Origin: Bacillus sp. JCM 19041 | Lineage (GTDB): Bacteria > Bacillota > Bacilli > Bacillales > Bacillaceae_D | Assembly (NCBI GenBank): GCA_001310375.1 | Contig: BAXC01000041.1 | Location: 1 to 38,334, forward strand | DNA length: 38,334 bases | Direction of reading: 5' to 3' | In this document: positions 1 through 8,613 of the stretch, piece by piece | How positions within the stretch are numbered: the first letter of the stretch is position 1 | Layout of the letters: the number at the start of each line of letters is the position of its first letter | Translations under genes and position numbers: made by a program | The notes under the pieces: model-generated | What the model was told of the DNA's origin: nothing | What the model saw: the letters and a program-made list of their open reading frames with translations, nothing else | Databases searched by the model: none

Positions 1-60
1 AAAAAGAAGTGAACACGCATTAAAGATATTGACTTCCAATTTAGACAGAGGAGGGTGAAT

Positions 61-605
61 GTGAATAAAGAGCAGTGGCAGGCGATCAGTCAAAATGATA
101 AGAAGTATGATGGGCATTTCTATTATGCACTTACGACGACGAGAACCGTCTGTCGACCATCGTGTACCTCGCGAACACCTAATCCTAAACACGTCCGTAT
201 TTATGGTGGTGTGGAATTGGCGATTCAAGAGGGGTTTAGACCGTGTAATCGATGCAAACCGATTCAATTTGATTGGGAAGGTTATCAAGAAAACGTTGCA
301 AAAAATGCGAAGAACTATATTCGTAGACATTATAAGGAAAAGATTGATTTACACGTATTAAGCAGCGCTTTAAAAAAGAATTCATATTACATTCAGAGAA
401 GTTTTAAAAAGGTTGTCGGGACGACGCCCCTGAAATACCTACATTCATTACGAATGGAAGAAGCAAAGTCTCTCCTCCAAGTAAAAGAGTTATCGATTAC
501 AGAGATTGCATTGGAAGTTGGCTATAACGATAGCACTCAATCGCAACGAAATTTAAGCAAATGCAAGGAATGACACCTACGGCTTATCGAAAATTGATGG
601 AGTAA
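61..605 (+). pseudogene. adaA: AdaA-type methylphosphotriester methyltransferase/AraC regulator, frameshifted
   Basis: The product resembles AdaA, which takes methyl groups from methylphosphotriesters in DNA onto a cysteine and then activates the adaptive response to alkylation. The N-terminal zinc/acceptor domain shows the four expected cysteines as RTVCRPSC and RPCNRCKP (about residues 30-67). An AraC-type helix-turn-helix follows (ELSITEIALEVGYNDS). The frame breaks near 533-548. In the next frame the expected C-terminus KFKQMQGMTPTAYRKLME follows and stops at 603-605. The start is GTG at 61, six bases after GAGGAGG; GTG 55 is too close to that site. A single-base indel explains the break, so the gene may be intact in the organism. 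Confidence 0.85.
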
Positions 606-714
606 ACGCGGATTTGCCTATTACGATTACTAGACAACATATTTCGAATAACGAACCCTGAAACAGTAGTAGGTTTTTTAATGATATACCATGTAAGGAA
701 TGAATAACCAAAAA

Positions 715-740
715 TGAAACATTATAAAGATTCATCCGTA
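715..740 (+). promoter_or_regulatory. ECF sigma-W-type promoter
   Basis: TGAAAC at 715-720 and CGTA at 737-740 are separated by exactly 16 bases, which matches the Bacillus sigma-W consensus. It sits 24 bases before the small membrane gene at 765, so that gene is probably part of an envelope-stress regulon. The factor itself is not in the window. Confidence 0.65.
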
Positions 741-764
741 TAAAAACAAGTAGAGAGGGATTGG

Positions 765-947
765 ATGCCTAAGATTCTCAAAACAATGTTGTCATGGATT
801 ATACTATTCCCGTTATTAACGACGATCCTGTTAATAGGAATAGATTATGTAAGGGGCGAAGCCGGTGGACTAACTTCCTACTTACCATATTTAGTAGGGT
901 TTGCAGTAAGTGGTATAGCAACTTACCGAAGTATATATCTTCAATAG
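765..947 (+). CDS. small hydrophobic membrane protein, probably sigma-W controlled
   Basis: A 60-residue protein with two likely membrane segments: about residues 8-27 (LSWIILFPLLTTILLIGI) and 38-55. The ATG at 765 follows GAGAGGGATTGG, an acceptable ribosome site, and a sigma-W-like promoter lies just upstream. I do not recognise the family. From about 890 the same DNA, read in another frame, encodes the middle of a serine hydrolase, so the last 15 or so residues may be out-of-frame sequence created by a deletion that joined two genes. The original protein may have ended differently. Confidence 0.5.
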   Translation: MPKILKTMLSWIILFPLLTTILLIGIDYVRGEAGGLTSYLPYLVGFAVSGIATYRSIYLQ

Positions 948-1279
948 GATCAGAGGGAGGCATTGTCTCAACAGCAAAGGAATCAATGATATTTCTAAAG
1001 GCTTTTATAAATGGACATGTATTCCCGAAAGAATATTTTAATGAGCTCCAGGATTGGAAGATTCTGTTTTCCCCAGGCGTATTCTATATGGTGTTGGCAT
1101 AGCAAGGCAGTCTTTATCTTTGAAAAATTAAAAAGTGGATTAATTGGACTTTGGGGACAAACAGGTGCTTTTTCATTCTACCATCCAGTAACCGATCTGT
1201 ACTTTACAGGTACGACGAATCAGTTTATGGGCAAAATGTCGCAGCAAAGATGATGATAAAGATAATCAAAAATGTATAA
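890..1279 (+). pseudogene. serine hydrolase (beta-lactamase family) C-terminal remnant
   Basis: Stitched over three frames this reads as the C-terminal third of a class C beta-lactamase-like serine hydrolase: SSIGSEGGIVSTAKESMIF, then YGVGIARQSLS, then GLIGLWGQTGAFSFYHP with TDLYFTGTTNQFMGKN at the end. The KTG-like motif region (WGQTGAFS) is visible, but the N-terminal two thirds with the SxxK nucleophile is missing. Frame breaks fall near 1090, 1120 and 1235. The 5' end is fused to the small sigma-W-type membrane gene. With a large deletion plus several breaks, this is a true pseudogene rather than only a sequencing problem. Confidence 0.7.
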
Positions 1280-1314
1280 AAGCTAAGTTCATTTATAAAA
1301 AAGGAGGTTCTTAA

Positions 1315-2586
1315 TTGGTAAAGCCAAATATCCTTGTTACACCTTTACAATCTAATTTTGATGAGGAGATAGATATCGTTGTCAGTGGATGTGACCCTGG
1401 CGATGAGGTAACTTTAAAGGCATCTTTATATGATGACCGTAACGAATTATATATGTCAGAAGCGACATTTAAGGTAAATCAGAATGGCGAAGTAGATCTG
1501 GCTAAAGAATCACCAATTGCAGGAACTTATGCAGGCGTGGATAGGAATGGTATTTTCTGGTCAGCGATACATAAAAAGAAAAAGTACGATGACTATTTTC
1601 TTAAATCAAATACGAATGAATTAAAGGTTTTGCTTCAATTGTACATACAAAATGAATTCGTTGATGAGTTCAAATCATTCGTTTCTTTTATCAAGAACAG
1701 GTAAAGATAACTCGAATAAAAGAAAAGAATACGGTTGGAACGTTATACCAACCAAAATTAAGTGGTCATTATCCTAATGTCATATTGTTGGCAGGATCAG
1801 ATGGAGGACAGCTTGGCCCCGCGGCTTCTTTATTAGCCTCAAAAGTATAATGTTTTTGATCTTGCTTATTTTAATCAAGAAGGTGTGCCAAGTGATCTTG
1901 AGAGTATTCCCTTGGAATACTTTTATCATTCGATTCAACTGCTAAAGAAGCTTACAAATAATGATGAAAAGTTGACACTTATTGGGTATTCAAGGGGAGC
2001 TGAGTTAGCACTTTTATTAGCATCTGAATATGACGAATTTTGTGCGGTCATTGCCGGTGCCCCGGGGGCTTACATAACGTCTGGTTTGAAAAATTCTATT
2101 TATGCACCGATTCCTTCTTGGACGCTTAATGATGAGGCTAAGCCTTACCTCAAATTCCAGCATCGACCTCGTAATATGTTCCCTCTTCTTAAGCAATGGA
2201 TCTTGAGAAGGCCGGCATCTTTTTTTGGTATTTGGGATGATAGTCTAAAGAAATTAGATAAGTTGGAAGACACAAGAATAAAAGTAGAACAAATCCAAGC
2301 ACCCGTTTTACTCGTTTCAGGAGACAGAGATCAGATATGGCCAGCTTCCAATTTTGCAAACGTTATTCAAGCGAAATTAAACGATGTAGAACATTTACGA
2401 TATGAAAAAGGTGGTCACTTCATCGCTTTTCCATATGCATTGCCTCATTTGCCGTCTAACATCTATGAGCATGTAGGCGGGGGTATGATTATGGATAGTG
2501 GAGGAACAAAAGAAGCAAATGCTTCTGCCGCTAAACATTCCTGGCCACTTATCTCTGGGTTTATTGAAAAACATTCATTATCTTGA
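1315..2586 (+). pseudogene. acyl-CoA thioesterase/BAAT-family hydrolase, frameshifted
   Basis: The two-domain layout matches the acyl-CoA thioester hydrolase / bile acid-CoA amino acid N-acyltransferase family. The N-terminal beta domain (about residues 1-125, IVVSGCDPGDEVTLKA) is followed by an alpha/beta hydrolase with nucleophile elbow GYSRGAE, acid VSGDRDQIWP and histidine GGHFIAFPYALPHLP. The start is TTG 1315, seven bases after AAAGGAGG. Frame breaks lie near 1690 (continuing YQEQVKITRIKEKNTVGTLY) and near 1843 (LLASK to YNVFDLAYFNQEG). The catalytic half from 1885 on is intact. A terminator follows at 2649. Confidence 0.8.
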
Positions 2587-2648
2587 TGAATGAGGATCTA
2601 TCGTTTAGATATGGACATTCATAGGTGTATTTATTCATCGAGTAACGG

Positions 2649-2680
2649 AGACTTTTCTTTAATAAGGGAAGTCTTTTTTT
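2649..2680 (+). terminator. rho-independent terminator
   Basis: A nine-pair stem (AGACTTTTC with GGGAAGTCT, two G-U pairs) is followed by seven T. It ends the thioesterase transcript. Confidence 0.7.
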
Positions 2681-2773
2681 GTGTCGTTAAAAGGGCAGAT
2701 TAGTTGAAGAGAGTTTGCCTGTAATATAGGGAAGAAGATATAATATAGGGAATCTTTTCGGGGAGGATTTTTG

Positions 2774-3163
2774 ATGAATCCAAATATAAATATTGTTACT
2801 ATTCCAGTTGAAGATCTTAGCGTTTCTAAGAAGTTTTATATAGAGGTTTTTAATTTATCAGATGAAAGTGTTTCCGTAGGAGAAGATCATATTGCTCTTT
2901 TCCTTGATGGCGATATGTCGTTAGTGGTATTTGAGCTTCGAGCTTTTGCAGAAATGATAGGGCAAAAGCTTGAAGATATTTCAACATCCGTAATATTGAC
3001 TTATAAAGTGAAAAATGCAGAAGCAGTAGATAGTGTTTTAGCGAAAGTAGAGCAGGCGAAAGGGTACATTTATCAAAAGGGAACTTCAGATGAATATAGT
3101 TATTCAGGAACCTTTAAAGATCCAGATAGACATATGTGGGAAGTGATTTCTTGGAACGAGTAA
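2774..3163 (+). CDS. VOC family (glyoxalase/bleomycin-resistance fold) protein
   Basis: A 129-residue vicinal oxygen chelate protein made of two beta-alpha-beta-beta-beta repeats. The opening NIVTIPVEDLSVSKKFY is the typical first strand and helix, and FKDPDRHMWEVISW is the typical last strand, with a metal-ligand-like E near the end. The usual first-strand metal ligand (H or Q) is not obvious, so it may bind a ligand rather than catalyse. ATG 2774 follows GGGGAGGA with six bases of spacing. The gene appears monocistronic. The substrate cannot be told from sequence. Confidence 0.8.
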   Translation: MNPNINIVTIPVEDLSVSKKFYIEVFNLSDESVSVGEDHIALFLDGDMSLVVFELRAFAEMIGQKLEDISTSVILTYKVKNAEAVDSVLAKVEQAKGYIYQKGTSDEYSYSGTFKDPDRHMWEVISWNE

Positions 3164-3379
3164 ATACATTGAACAAACGGGGGGAATACTTGGACAACGG
3201 TATTGCCCCTTACATCTGCTGATAAAGGGGCGATTGGAAATACGTACACCTTGGGTAATAATAGTTATCTATAATTATTTACAATTACTTTAAGCATGAT
3301 TATAGTTGCTTTGGCTGTTATCTAATAAAACCAACAAATCTGAACAATGTTTATCGGGTCACCTAATGTTTCCATAGAT

Positions 3380-3973
3380 TCAAAAACGTAGTGGGTGATT
3401 TTCATCAATTGTTTCTATCAATTGATCTGTCGACACAATCGTCGCAAATTCATCATGCAACGTTGCTAAGGAAATCGCATGAATGGTGTCTGGATCAATG
3501 TAATTTCCTTTATGATCGTATATGCCAAAGGCAGCCGTAGCATCTGAAAGTAAGATGGTGTTAAATCCTAAATTACTGCTCATTCTTGTTGTTGTCGATA
3601 CACAATGAGGTGTCGTTAAGCCAGTAATAACAACCGTTGTTAGTTGAAGTTCTTTAAGGTAGCTCTCTAAATTGGTACCAATAAAAGCGCTGTTCTCTTT
3701 CTTCGTGATGATTTTCTCGTCAGGAAAGGGAACGACGATTTCTTTGCATTCGAATCCATCATGTTCTGGATGGAACAACGAATCAACCTTGTCTGATAGG
3801 TGCTTGATATGAATAACTGTTTGTTGCTGCTGTCTCCAGCGCTTTACTAGTTTCGCTATATTTGATTCTGCGTGAAGGTTATTGCGCTCACCCCATTTCG
3901 GGTCGTTAAACGCCTTTTGCACATCAATCACTACTAATGCGGTTTGATTTAAGTCAATTAATTTATTGTCCAT
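3380..3973 (-). CDS. isochorismatase-family cysteine hydrolase (second of pair)
   Basis: A 197-residue protein of the isochorismatase/nicotinamidase superfamily. The catalytic triad is visible as D in LVVIDVQKAF (about residue 17), K in the ITKKENSAF stretch (about 90) and C in GLTTPHCVSTTTR (about 123), with the usual cis-peptide neighbourhood before the cysteine. The ATG lies two bases after the stop codon of the preceding gene on the same strand (TAACGATG), so the two are probably translationally coupled. Its own ribosome site (AGGTAA) is weak, which fits coupling. The substrate is unknown; members act on isochorismate, nicotinamide, carbamoyl compounds and others. Confidence 0.85.
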   Translation of the reverse strand: MDNKLIDLNQTALVVIDVQKAFNDPKWGERNNLHAESNIAKLVKRWRQQQQTVIHIKHLSDKVDSLFHPEHDGFECKEIVVPFPDEKIITKKENSAFIGTNLESYLKELQLTTVVITGLTTPHCVSTTTRMSSNLGFNTILLSDATAAFGIYDHKGNYIDPDTIHAISLATLHDEFATIVSTDQLIETIDENHPLRF

Positions 3974-3975
3974 CG

Positions 3976-4536
3976 TTACCTGTATTGATGATGAGTCGGT
4001 TCAAATAAGCGTTTGCGTGAGTGTCTGACGACGGAAAAATGGTCGACATTGTAATGTCCATGAAGAACTTCATTATGGTGAGCGATGATGTTTTTGGCAG
4101 ACAAGTTGTTTGAATCTGTCGTCGAATGCCCATCCTCCACAAGTGTGACGTCAAAGGAATGTACCGTAGCTGTTCTAACTGCAGTATCAATACAATGTTC
4201 TGTTTTACATCCCGTGATAACCAAATGGTCAATTTCACTTTCATTTAAAACGTCAAGTAATCCCGTTTTGTAGAATGAATTTGTCGCTGCTTTATTAATA
4301 AATGTCACTCGGTTCTCTGGAACATGTATCTTGTTATGGACTTGGAAACCAGGTCCTTCCCCATTTGCGACATCCACATCTCTGACAAAGATGATGAGCG
4401 CTTTTTCTGCTAGTGCTTGTTCAATAACGCTGTTAATTGTCGCAATTAAGTTCTCCTTTTCAAAAACGACCTGTTCTTCCTCATTTCCATCAATTAACTC
4501 CTGTTGTGCATCAATGACTACTAAAGCTTGATTCAA
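3976..4536 (-). CDS. isochorismatase-family cysteine hydrolase (first of pair)
   Basis: A 186-residue isochorismatase-fold hydrolase with ALVVIDAQQELIDG (catalytic D near the N-terminus), K in INKAATNSFYKTG and nucleophile C in VITGCKTEHCIDTAVRTA. I place the start at TTG 4536: it gives LNQALVVIDAQ, the usual N-terminus of the family, and it has AGAGGA seven bases upstream. ATG 4542 is one base from that site and ATG 4554 has none. The gene follows the DUF1272 gene and overlaps no other. It shares only the fold with its downstream neighbour (different length and different motif around the cysteine), so the pair is not a recent duplication. Confidence 0.8.
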   Translation of the reverse strand: MNQALVVIDAQQELIDGNEEEQVVFEKENLIATINSVIEQALAEKALIIFVRDVDVANGEGPGFQVHNKIHVPENRVTFINKAATNSFYKTGLLDVLNESEIDHLVITGCKTEHCIDTAVRTATVHSFDVTLVEDGHSTTDSNNLSAKNIIAHHNEVLHGHYNVDHFSVVRHSRKRLFEPTHHQYR

Positions 4537-4570
4537 TGACATTCCTCTTTTCATGTTTAATCGAACTCTA

Positions 4571-4753
4571 CTATTTACGAACAGCGGGCTTGGGGCGTCT
4601 AACAAGTTCTCCGGTGCAATTTGGACAAATGAAATGCATTTCATTCGCACAAGAGAAACAGAAGGTGCACTCATGTATACAAATATAAGAATCACTTATA
4701 GCTAAGGTCGCTGTTTGGCACCTTTCGCAATTCGATCTCATTTCTAAGCCTAT
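4571..4753 (-). CDS. DUF1272 small zinc-ribbon protein, possible AUA start
   Basis: A cysteine-rich protein of about 56-60 residues: MRSNCERCQT, then YICIHECTFCFSCANE, FICPNCTGELVRRPKP. The eight paired cysteines match DUF1272 and suggest two zinc sites. It is too short for usual gene calls. Relatives begin M-x-L-E-M-R-x-N-C-E-R-C, and here that first codon is ATA (4753-4751), seven bases after GAGGAGG (4761-4767). The next ATG (4741-4739) lies 19 bases from the ribosome site. Either AUA is used as a weak start, the internal ATG is used, or the start codon is mutated. It heads the operon with the two isochorismatase-type genes. Its function is not known. Confidence 0.7.
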   Translation of the reverse strand: MGLEMRSNCERCQTATLAISDSYICIHECTFCFSCANEMHFICPNCTGELVRRPKPAVRK

Positions 4754-4826
4754 TTTAAGCCCTCCTCATGTATTTAACTAAAATCCTTTTGAAGATCGTA
4801 CATAAGATAGATGAAATTAAATAAGG

Positions 4827-5333
4827 TTATAGTTCACGTCTGTATTCTAAATCAACGGCCCGAGGCTCTTCTTTAATATCTTTTGATTGAATTTCTTTTT
4901 GAAAAATAAAATTGCGAGCCTCATAAAAGGGTATCCCCTTCATGTTGCCTTTTTGAACAGTAACATGCTGCTCCTTAGCACCATATTCAATCTGTTGATC
5001 TGTTATTGCTTGTAAAAGCTTTGTACCGATGCCTTCATTCCTTCTTAGAGGATTTAAGTAAAGAACGTATAGCCAACTTGTTTTTTCGTCTGTCATACCT
5101 CCTCCTCCAGCTCCAACAACTTCATCATTTTCGATTGCAACAAAATAGCCGCCCCAAGAAGGGCCGGAGTGAGACACTTCCTTTTTCACGCGATCTGCAT
5201 TGTAAAATGCTTTACACCTTGCCTCAATATAACTGTCAGATAACAATCCTTTTGACACGTCTTGATAACCAGCTCTACACACAGAGATAATGCCATCAAC
5301 ATGCCTTTCATTCGCCATTTGGATGCGAACCAT
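4827..5333 (-). CDS. GNAT family N-acetyltransferase
   Basis: A 168-residue GNAT protein that transfers acetyl from acetyl-CoA to an amine. Motif A is clear: LYVLYLNPLRRNEGIGTKLL, with the pyrophosphate-binding R-x-x-G-x-G/A pattern. The N-terminus IQMANERHVDGIISVCRAGY is the usual first strand and helix, and IPFYEARNFIF near the C-terminus is motif B. ATG 5333 follows GAGGGTTGATATAA. The gene stands alone on the minus strand, separated from the DUF1272 operon by about 70 bases. The acceptor cannot be predicted. Confidence 0.85.
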   Translation of the reverse strand: MVRIQMANERHVDGIISVCRAGYQDVSKGLLSDSYIEARCKAFYNADRVKKEVSHSGPSWGGYFVAIENDEVVGAGGGGMTDEKTSWLYVLYLNPLRRNEGIGTKLLQAITDQQIEYGAKEQHVTVQKGNMKGIPFYEARNFIFQKEIQSKDIKEEPRAVDLEYRREL

Positions 5334-5542
5334 TTATATCAACCCTCACAATTTATTTAAACGTTATATTCTTCTTTATAAGAAGTGGAAATTCCTTCTT
5401 ATCGTTTGCAATGAAGCTATTCTTCTTGTGCAAGAAAATAAAATCTATTTTACACAACTAGAAGGGGTAGTATTTGAAAAAGGACTCTATCTGATTATGT
5501 CGAATGAAAGAGAGAGGAAATCAGAATAAATTGGAGGTTCTA

Positions 5543-5935
5543 ATGGGTGAACTTGAATTTATACAAAAGCGAATGAAGGCCTTCGAAAGACACGGGAATT
5601 CTTTAGCGGGAGCAAAAGTGTATTATCGTGAAGATTGGGACGCTTATTATTTTGATTTATCTGGGAAGCAATTCGGGATAATGAGTCCTAAAGCGAGTAA
5701 AGAAGCGTTAATTACCTTAAAAAATCTACCAGAGAAAAATGAAGAGCTAAGAGAAATATACAAAGATGTTATCCCTGGTTATTATGCAAACAAACAACAC
5801 TGGAATTCGATCATGCTTCATACATCAGAGCTTAGTGATGAACAGATTCAAAAATTAATCATGATATCTTACGAATTAGTACTGAAAAAATTACCTCTCA
5901 AGGAGCGGAAAAGAATCAGTGAGTTGGACAAATAG
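5543..5935 (+). CDS. MmcQ/YjbR family protein
   Basis: A 130-residue protein of the MmcQ/YjbR family (CyaY-like fold, sometimes called DNA-binding). The hallmarks are KVYYREDWDAYYFDLSGKQF, GIMSPKASKEALITLKNLP and YYANKQHWNSIMLHTSELSD near the end, which is the conserved W-N/S segment of the family. ATG 5543 follows TTGGAGG with five bases of spacing. Earlier in-frame starts such as 5504 have no site. The gene lies 40 bases before the nucleotidyltransferase-like gene on the same strand, and the two may be co-transcribed. The biochemical role of the family is not settled. Confidence 0.8.
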   Translation: MGELEFIQKRMKAFERHGNSLAGAKVYYREDWDAYYFDLSGKQFGIMSPKASKEALITLKNLPEKNEELREIYKDVIPGYYANKQHWNSIMLHTSELSDEQIQKLIMISYELVLKKLPLKERKRISELDK

Positions 5936-5975
5936 ACTGCGAGGTACTCAACTAACATAAAATAGGAGAGGGCGA

Positions 5976-6469
5976 ATGAATCACCATAAATTTGATGAGT
6001 TTATTAAAATAGCAAAAAAACTAAATAATCATCATATTATTCCTTTGTTAATGGGTTCCGTTGGTTTAGAGATCGTTACAGGAACGAGTTGGGATGCCCA
6101 AGATTTAGATATTCATGTGCCAGGTGATAAAAGAGGATGGGAAGTGCCACCTGAACGATCGATAGACAACTGGAAAGATATTGTAAACATTATGAATGCA
6201 ATGGACTATCGCTTGATTGATTTGCATGAACATGAATTTATGAAGAATGGATTATCAGTGAATTTGGAATCATTGATACGCTCCCAGTTTTCGCTGGCGT
6301 ACAACTAAAGGATTTAGAAATGTTTCAAAAGGGAGATGCAAACTATTACTTGCTAAACCCAGAGCAATATTTATGCGTTTACGAGTCTTCCATGAAAGAT
6401 AGTTATCGAGCAGATAAAAATAATCATAAGGATCGTAAAAAAATAGAGTACTTGAGAAGCATCATATGA
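5976..6469 (+). pseudogene. nucleotidyltransferase-like protein, frameshifted
   Basis: The product resembles small Bacillus proteins with a nucleotidyltransferase-like fold. IIPLLMGSVGLEIVTG is the glycine-serine strand and DAQDLDIHVPG holds the D-x-D metal pair, followed by YRLIDLHEHEFMKNG. The frame breaks near 6261 (one base short in a T run). The next frame gives GIIDTLPVFAGVQLKDLEM and YLLNPEQYLCVYESSMKDSY, ending at TGA 6469. ATG 5976 follows AGGAGAGGGCGA. Similar proteins are sometimes mislabelled phosphoribosylanthranilate isomerase. A single-base break with both halves conserved suggests a read error. Confidence 0.65.
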
Positions 6470-6503
6470 AATGTTTAATCGTAAAATTAATGGAGGTGGT
6501 TAC

Positions 6504-6656
6504 ATGGATATCTTTACTGATATTTTTTTTGCTGTTTCTCCAGTTATAATCATGGCCTCCTTAGGTATAGCAGCTATTGCGTTCACTGTTGTAAAAACAC
6601 AAGATGGAAAAATGAAAGAACTAGAGCGTCGAATCGAAAAGTTAGAAAGGAAATGA
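6504..6656 (+). CDS. small single-pass membrane protein with charged coiled-coil tail
   Basis: Fifty residues: one membrane segment (about 8-30, AVSPVIIMASLGIAAIAFTV) followed by a charged helical tail GKMKELERRIEKLERK with heptad spacing. ATG 6504 follows TGGAGGTGG. Its stop codon runs into the following terminator stem. I do not recognise a family. Small anchors of this form often oligomerise or tether a partner, but no partner is evident here. Confidence 0.65.
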   Translation: MDIFTDIFFAVSPVIIMASLGIAAIAFTVVKTQDGKMKELERRIEKLERK

Positions 6657-6678
6657 GCCTTATTCAGGCTCTTTTTTT
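6655..6678 (+). terminator. rho-independent terminator
   Basis: GAGCC / GGCTC stem with a seven-base loop and T7. The stem begins inside the stop codon of the small membrane gene. Confidence 0.75.
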
Positions 6679-6784
6679 ATAATTGATTATACTGATGAAA
6701 TGATATTCTAATATAGAAAACCCTTTACCATTCTATTAAACTATTTAAGATAGAATGGAAAAGATCTTGATTTGGAGGATGACA

Positions 6785-7789
6785 ATGAAAAAAATGAATG
6801 TTTTATCGACCATTGCCCTTAGTAGTGTGTTACTAGTGGCATGTGGTTCAAATGATGAAGGGACGAATGAATCTGAAGCGCTTCCAGAAGAAGTGGAACA
6901 GCAACCCGAAGATGATTCAACCGATGAGCAAGCCAGTGGTGAAATAGCGTCAGAACATATGAATCATCTGGTTTCCGAGATTGGGCAAAGAGTCGCTGCT
7001 TCGGAAGAGGAGCGTCTGGCAGGTCAATATGTAAAAGCGCAATTTGAACAATTAGATTTAGAGACGGACGTACAATTCTTTACATATACGCCAGATGAGT
7101 CCGACGAATCGTTTGAGTCGGAGAATATTATTGGTTATAAGCCAGGTGAATCGGAACAAGAAATTATTGTAGGAGCTCATTATGACTCTGTATCTGAAGG
7201 TTTGGGTGCAGATGACAACGCTTCCGGAGTTGGAGTGATGTTAGAAGCAGCGGAACGGTTGCAAGACATTCAAACTCCTTATTCCATTGTTTTTATTGGG
7301 TTTGGCGCTGAAGAAGTTGGGCTACAAGGCTCAAATCACTATGTAAATGAGATGTCAGACGATGAGATTGAAAACACGGTTGGTATGATTAATCTCGATA
7401 GTTTAATCGCTGGCGATAAGATGTATGTTCATGGAAGTGAAGGCGAAGACGGCTTTATCCGTGACTTAGCGTTAGAAATAGCGGATGAACAAGGGTTAGA
7501 CCTTGAAGTGAACCCAGGCTTAAACCCTGATTACCCGGAAGGCACAACAGGTGATTGGAGTGACCACGCTCCGTTTAATCAAGCTGGAATCCCTTACGCT
7601 TATTTTGAAGCGACAAACTGGGAAATTGATGAGTTAGATGGCTATACACAAACAGAAGACCACGGTAGTATTTGGCATACAGAAGAAGATACATTGGAAG
7701 CAATTGACGAGAAATTTCCTGGACGAGTGGAGGAACGACTGTCTACATTTAGCACTTTGTTAACAGAGGTATTGAAGTCAGTAGACTAA
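6785..7789 (+). CDS. M28 family zinc aminopeptidase lipoprotein
   Basis: A 334-residue exported lipoprotein. It has a signal peptide with lipobox LVAC (Cys 20), then a very acidic linker, then a PA-less M28 peptidase domain. The zinc ligands and catalytic residues are visible in order: GAHYDS (H), GADDNASG (bridging D), FGAEEVGLQGS (catalytic E and ligand E), INLDSL (D) and DWSDHAPF (H). It should remove N-terminal amino acids from peptides at the outer membrane face. ATG 6785 follows TTGGAGG by six to seven bases; further upstream in-frame ATGs lack a site. A terminator follows at 7812. The acidic composition fits life in an alkaline or salty medium. Confidence 0.9.
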   Translation: MKKMNVLSTIALSSVLLVACGSNDEGTNESEALPEEVEQQPEDDSTDEQASGEIASEHMNHLVSEIGQRVAASEEERLAGQYVKAQFEQLDLETDVQFFTYTPDESDESFESENIIGYKPGESEQEIIVGAHYDSVSEGLGADDNASGVGVMLEAAERLQDIQTPYSIVFIGFGAEEVGLQGSNHYVNEMSDDEIENTVGMINLDSLIAGDKMYVHGSEGEDGFIRDLALEIADEQGLDLEVNPGLNPDYPEGTTGDWSDHAPFNQAGIPYAYFEATNWEIDELDGYTQTEDHGSIWHTEEDTLEAIDEKFPGRVEERLSTFSTLLTEVLKSVD

Positions 7790-7811
7790 GCGGGGATTCA
7801 TAGAGTGAGTG

Positions 7812-7862
7812 AAGCCTGTCGAAACTGTCTCGTCAAAACGAGTTGGTCGACAGGCTTTTTTT
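7812..7862 (+). terminator. strong terminator with nested hairpin
   Basis: AAGCCTGTCGA pairs perfectly with TCGACAGGCTT over 11 bp, and a second small stem (CTCG/CGAG) sits in the loop, followed by T7. It ends the peptidase transcript. A related sequence lies near 35650-35690. Confidence 0.85.
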
Positions 7863-7935
7863 AAACGGCCGATGTGAAGGGGCCAGTCTATTCGTTTTAC
7901 AGCCCTTGAGAAAACGGCATTAAGCATTAAAGGAT

Positions 7936-7957
7936 GGGGACGTTCTTCCCCTTTTTT
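7936..7957 (+). terminator. short terminator-like hairpin
   Basis: GGGGA / TCCCC stem with a six-base loop followed by T6. It is weak and may back up the stronger terminator upstream. It lies between convergent genes. Confidence 0.4.
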
Positions 7958-8044
7958 GTTGTTTTATGTGCCGGTTTTCTTTTAAGGTGTGTATCAAAAC
8001 GATTGGAAAGTAGGGCGTAACCTTAGTAGATGCACGTTATCCCT

Positions 8045-8422
8045 TTACCGTGAACACGTTCCTTCTTTTTCATAGCCAAGTTTTTGGTAATAGTCATCAA
8101 CATCGGATAAAACAAAAACGGTATGTTCGGGGTAGTCTTCGTAGATGCATTCCATTAATTGTTTGCCTATTCCTTTCCCGCGAGATTGTTTATGAACAAG
8201 CAAATCGCAAACGTAAATATGAAATTCGCCATCAACAACGGAACGCGAATAGCCACATAATGTCTCTCCTTCATATGCGACAAATGTAAGTGAGCGCTCC
8301 AAGGTACGTTTAAACTTTGTTGCGCCATCATCAGTTAAGTAATCTTTCCATTCATCTCCTTCAGATGAAAGTAAGGCAAATAGTGAAGACTCATCACTTG
8401 CTGTATATGTTCTTATATTCAT
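8045..8422 (-). CDS. GNAT family N-acetyltransferase
   Basis: A 125-residue GNAT. Motif A reads VHKQSRGKGIGKQLM, the clear acetyl-CoA pyrophosphate loop. VLSDVDDYYQKLGYEKEG at the C-terminus matches the motif B region (YQKLGY). I choose ATG 8422 (MNIRTYTASD), which follows GAAGGAGCAAAGAA. The frame stays open a further 40 codons upstream, but that part is low-complexity and lacks a ribosome site. It is slightly short for the family but complete. The acceptor is unknown. It stands alone on the minus strand. Confidence 0.8.
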   Translation of the reverse strand: MNIRTYTASDESSLFALLSSEGDEWKDYLTDDGATKFKRTLERSLTFVAYEGETLCGYSRSVVDGEFHIYVCDLLVHKQSRGKGIGKQLMECIYEDYPEHTVFVLSDVDDYYQKLGYEKEGTCSR

Positions 8423-8613
8423 TTCTTTGCTCCTTCCAGACTCGTTGTTTCCCGTATTCTCATTAAAACGACGATCCTTCTTTGTTGATGAAGATGAGAC
8501 CTTTCTTTCATTTCTTTCATTGTAAAGCCTATCATGAATCAATGTATAGTCCGGAGGGCGGGGTACCGTCCAGAATATGGTAGGATAATTGAAAAGAAGG
8601 GAGTGGAATAGTT

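Noticed and set aside
3190..3230. GGGG-AATAC / GTATT-GCCCC hairpin after the VOC gene as a terminator.
   Set aside because: There is a mismatch in the stem and no T tract follows.
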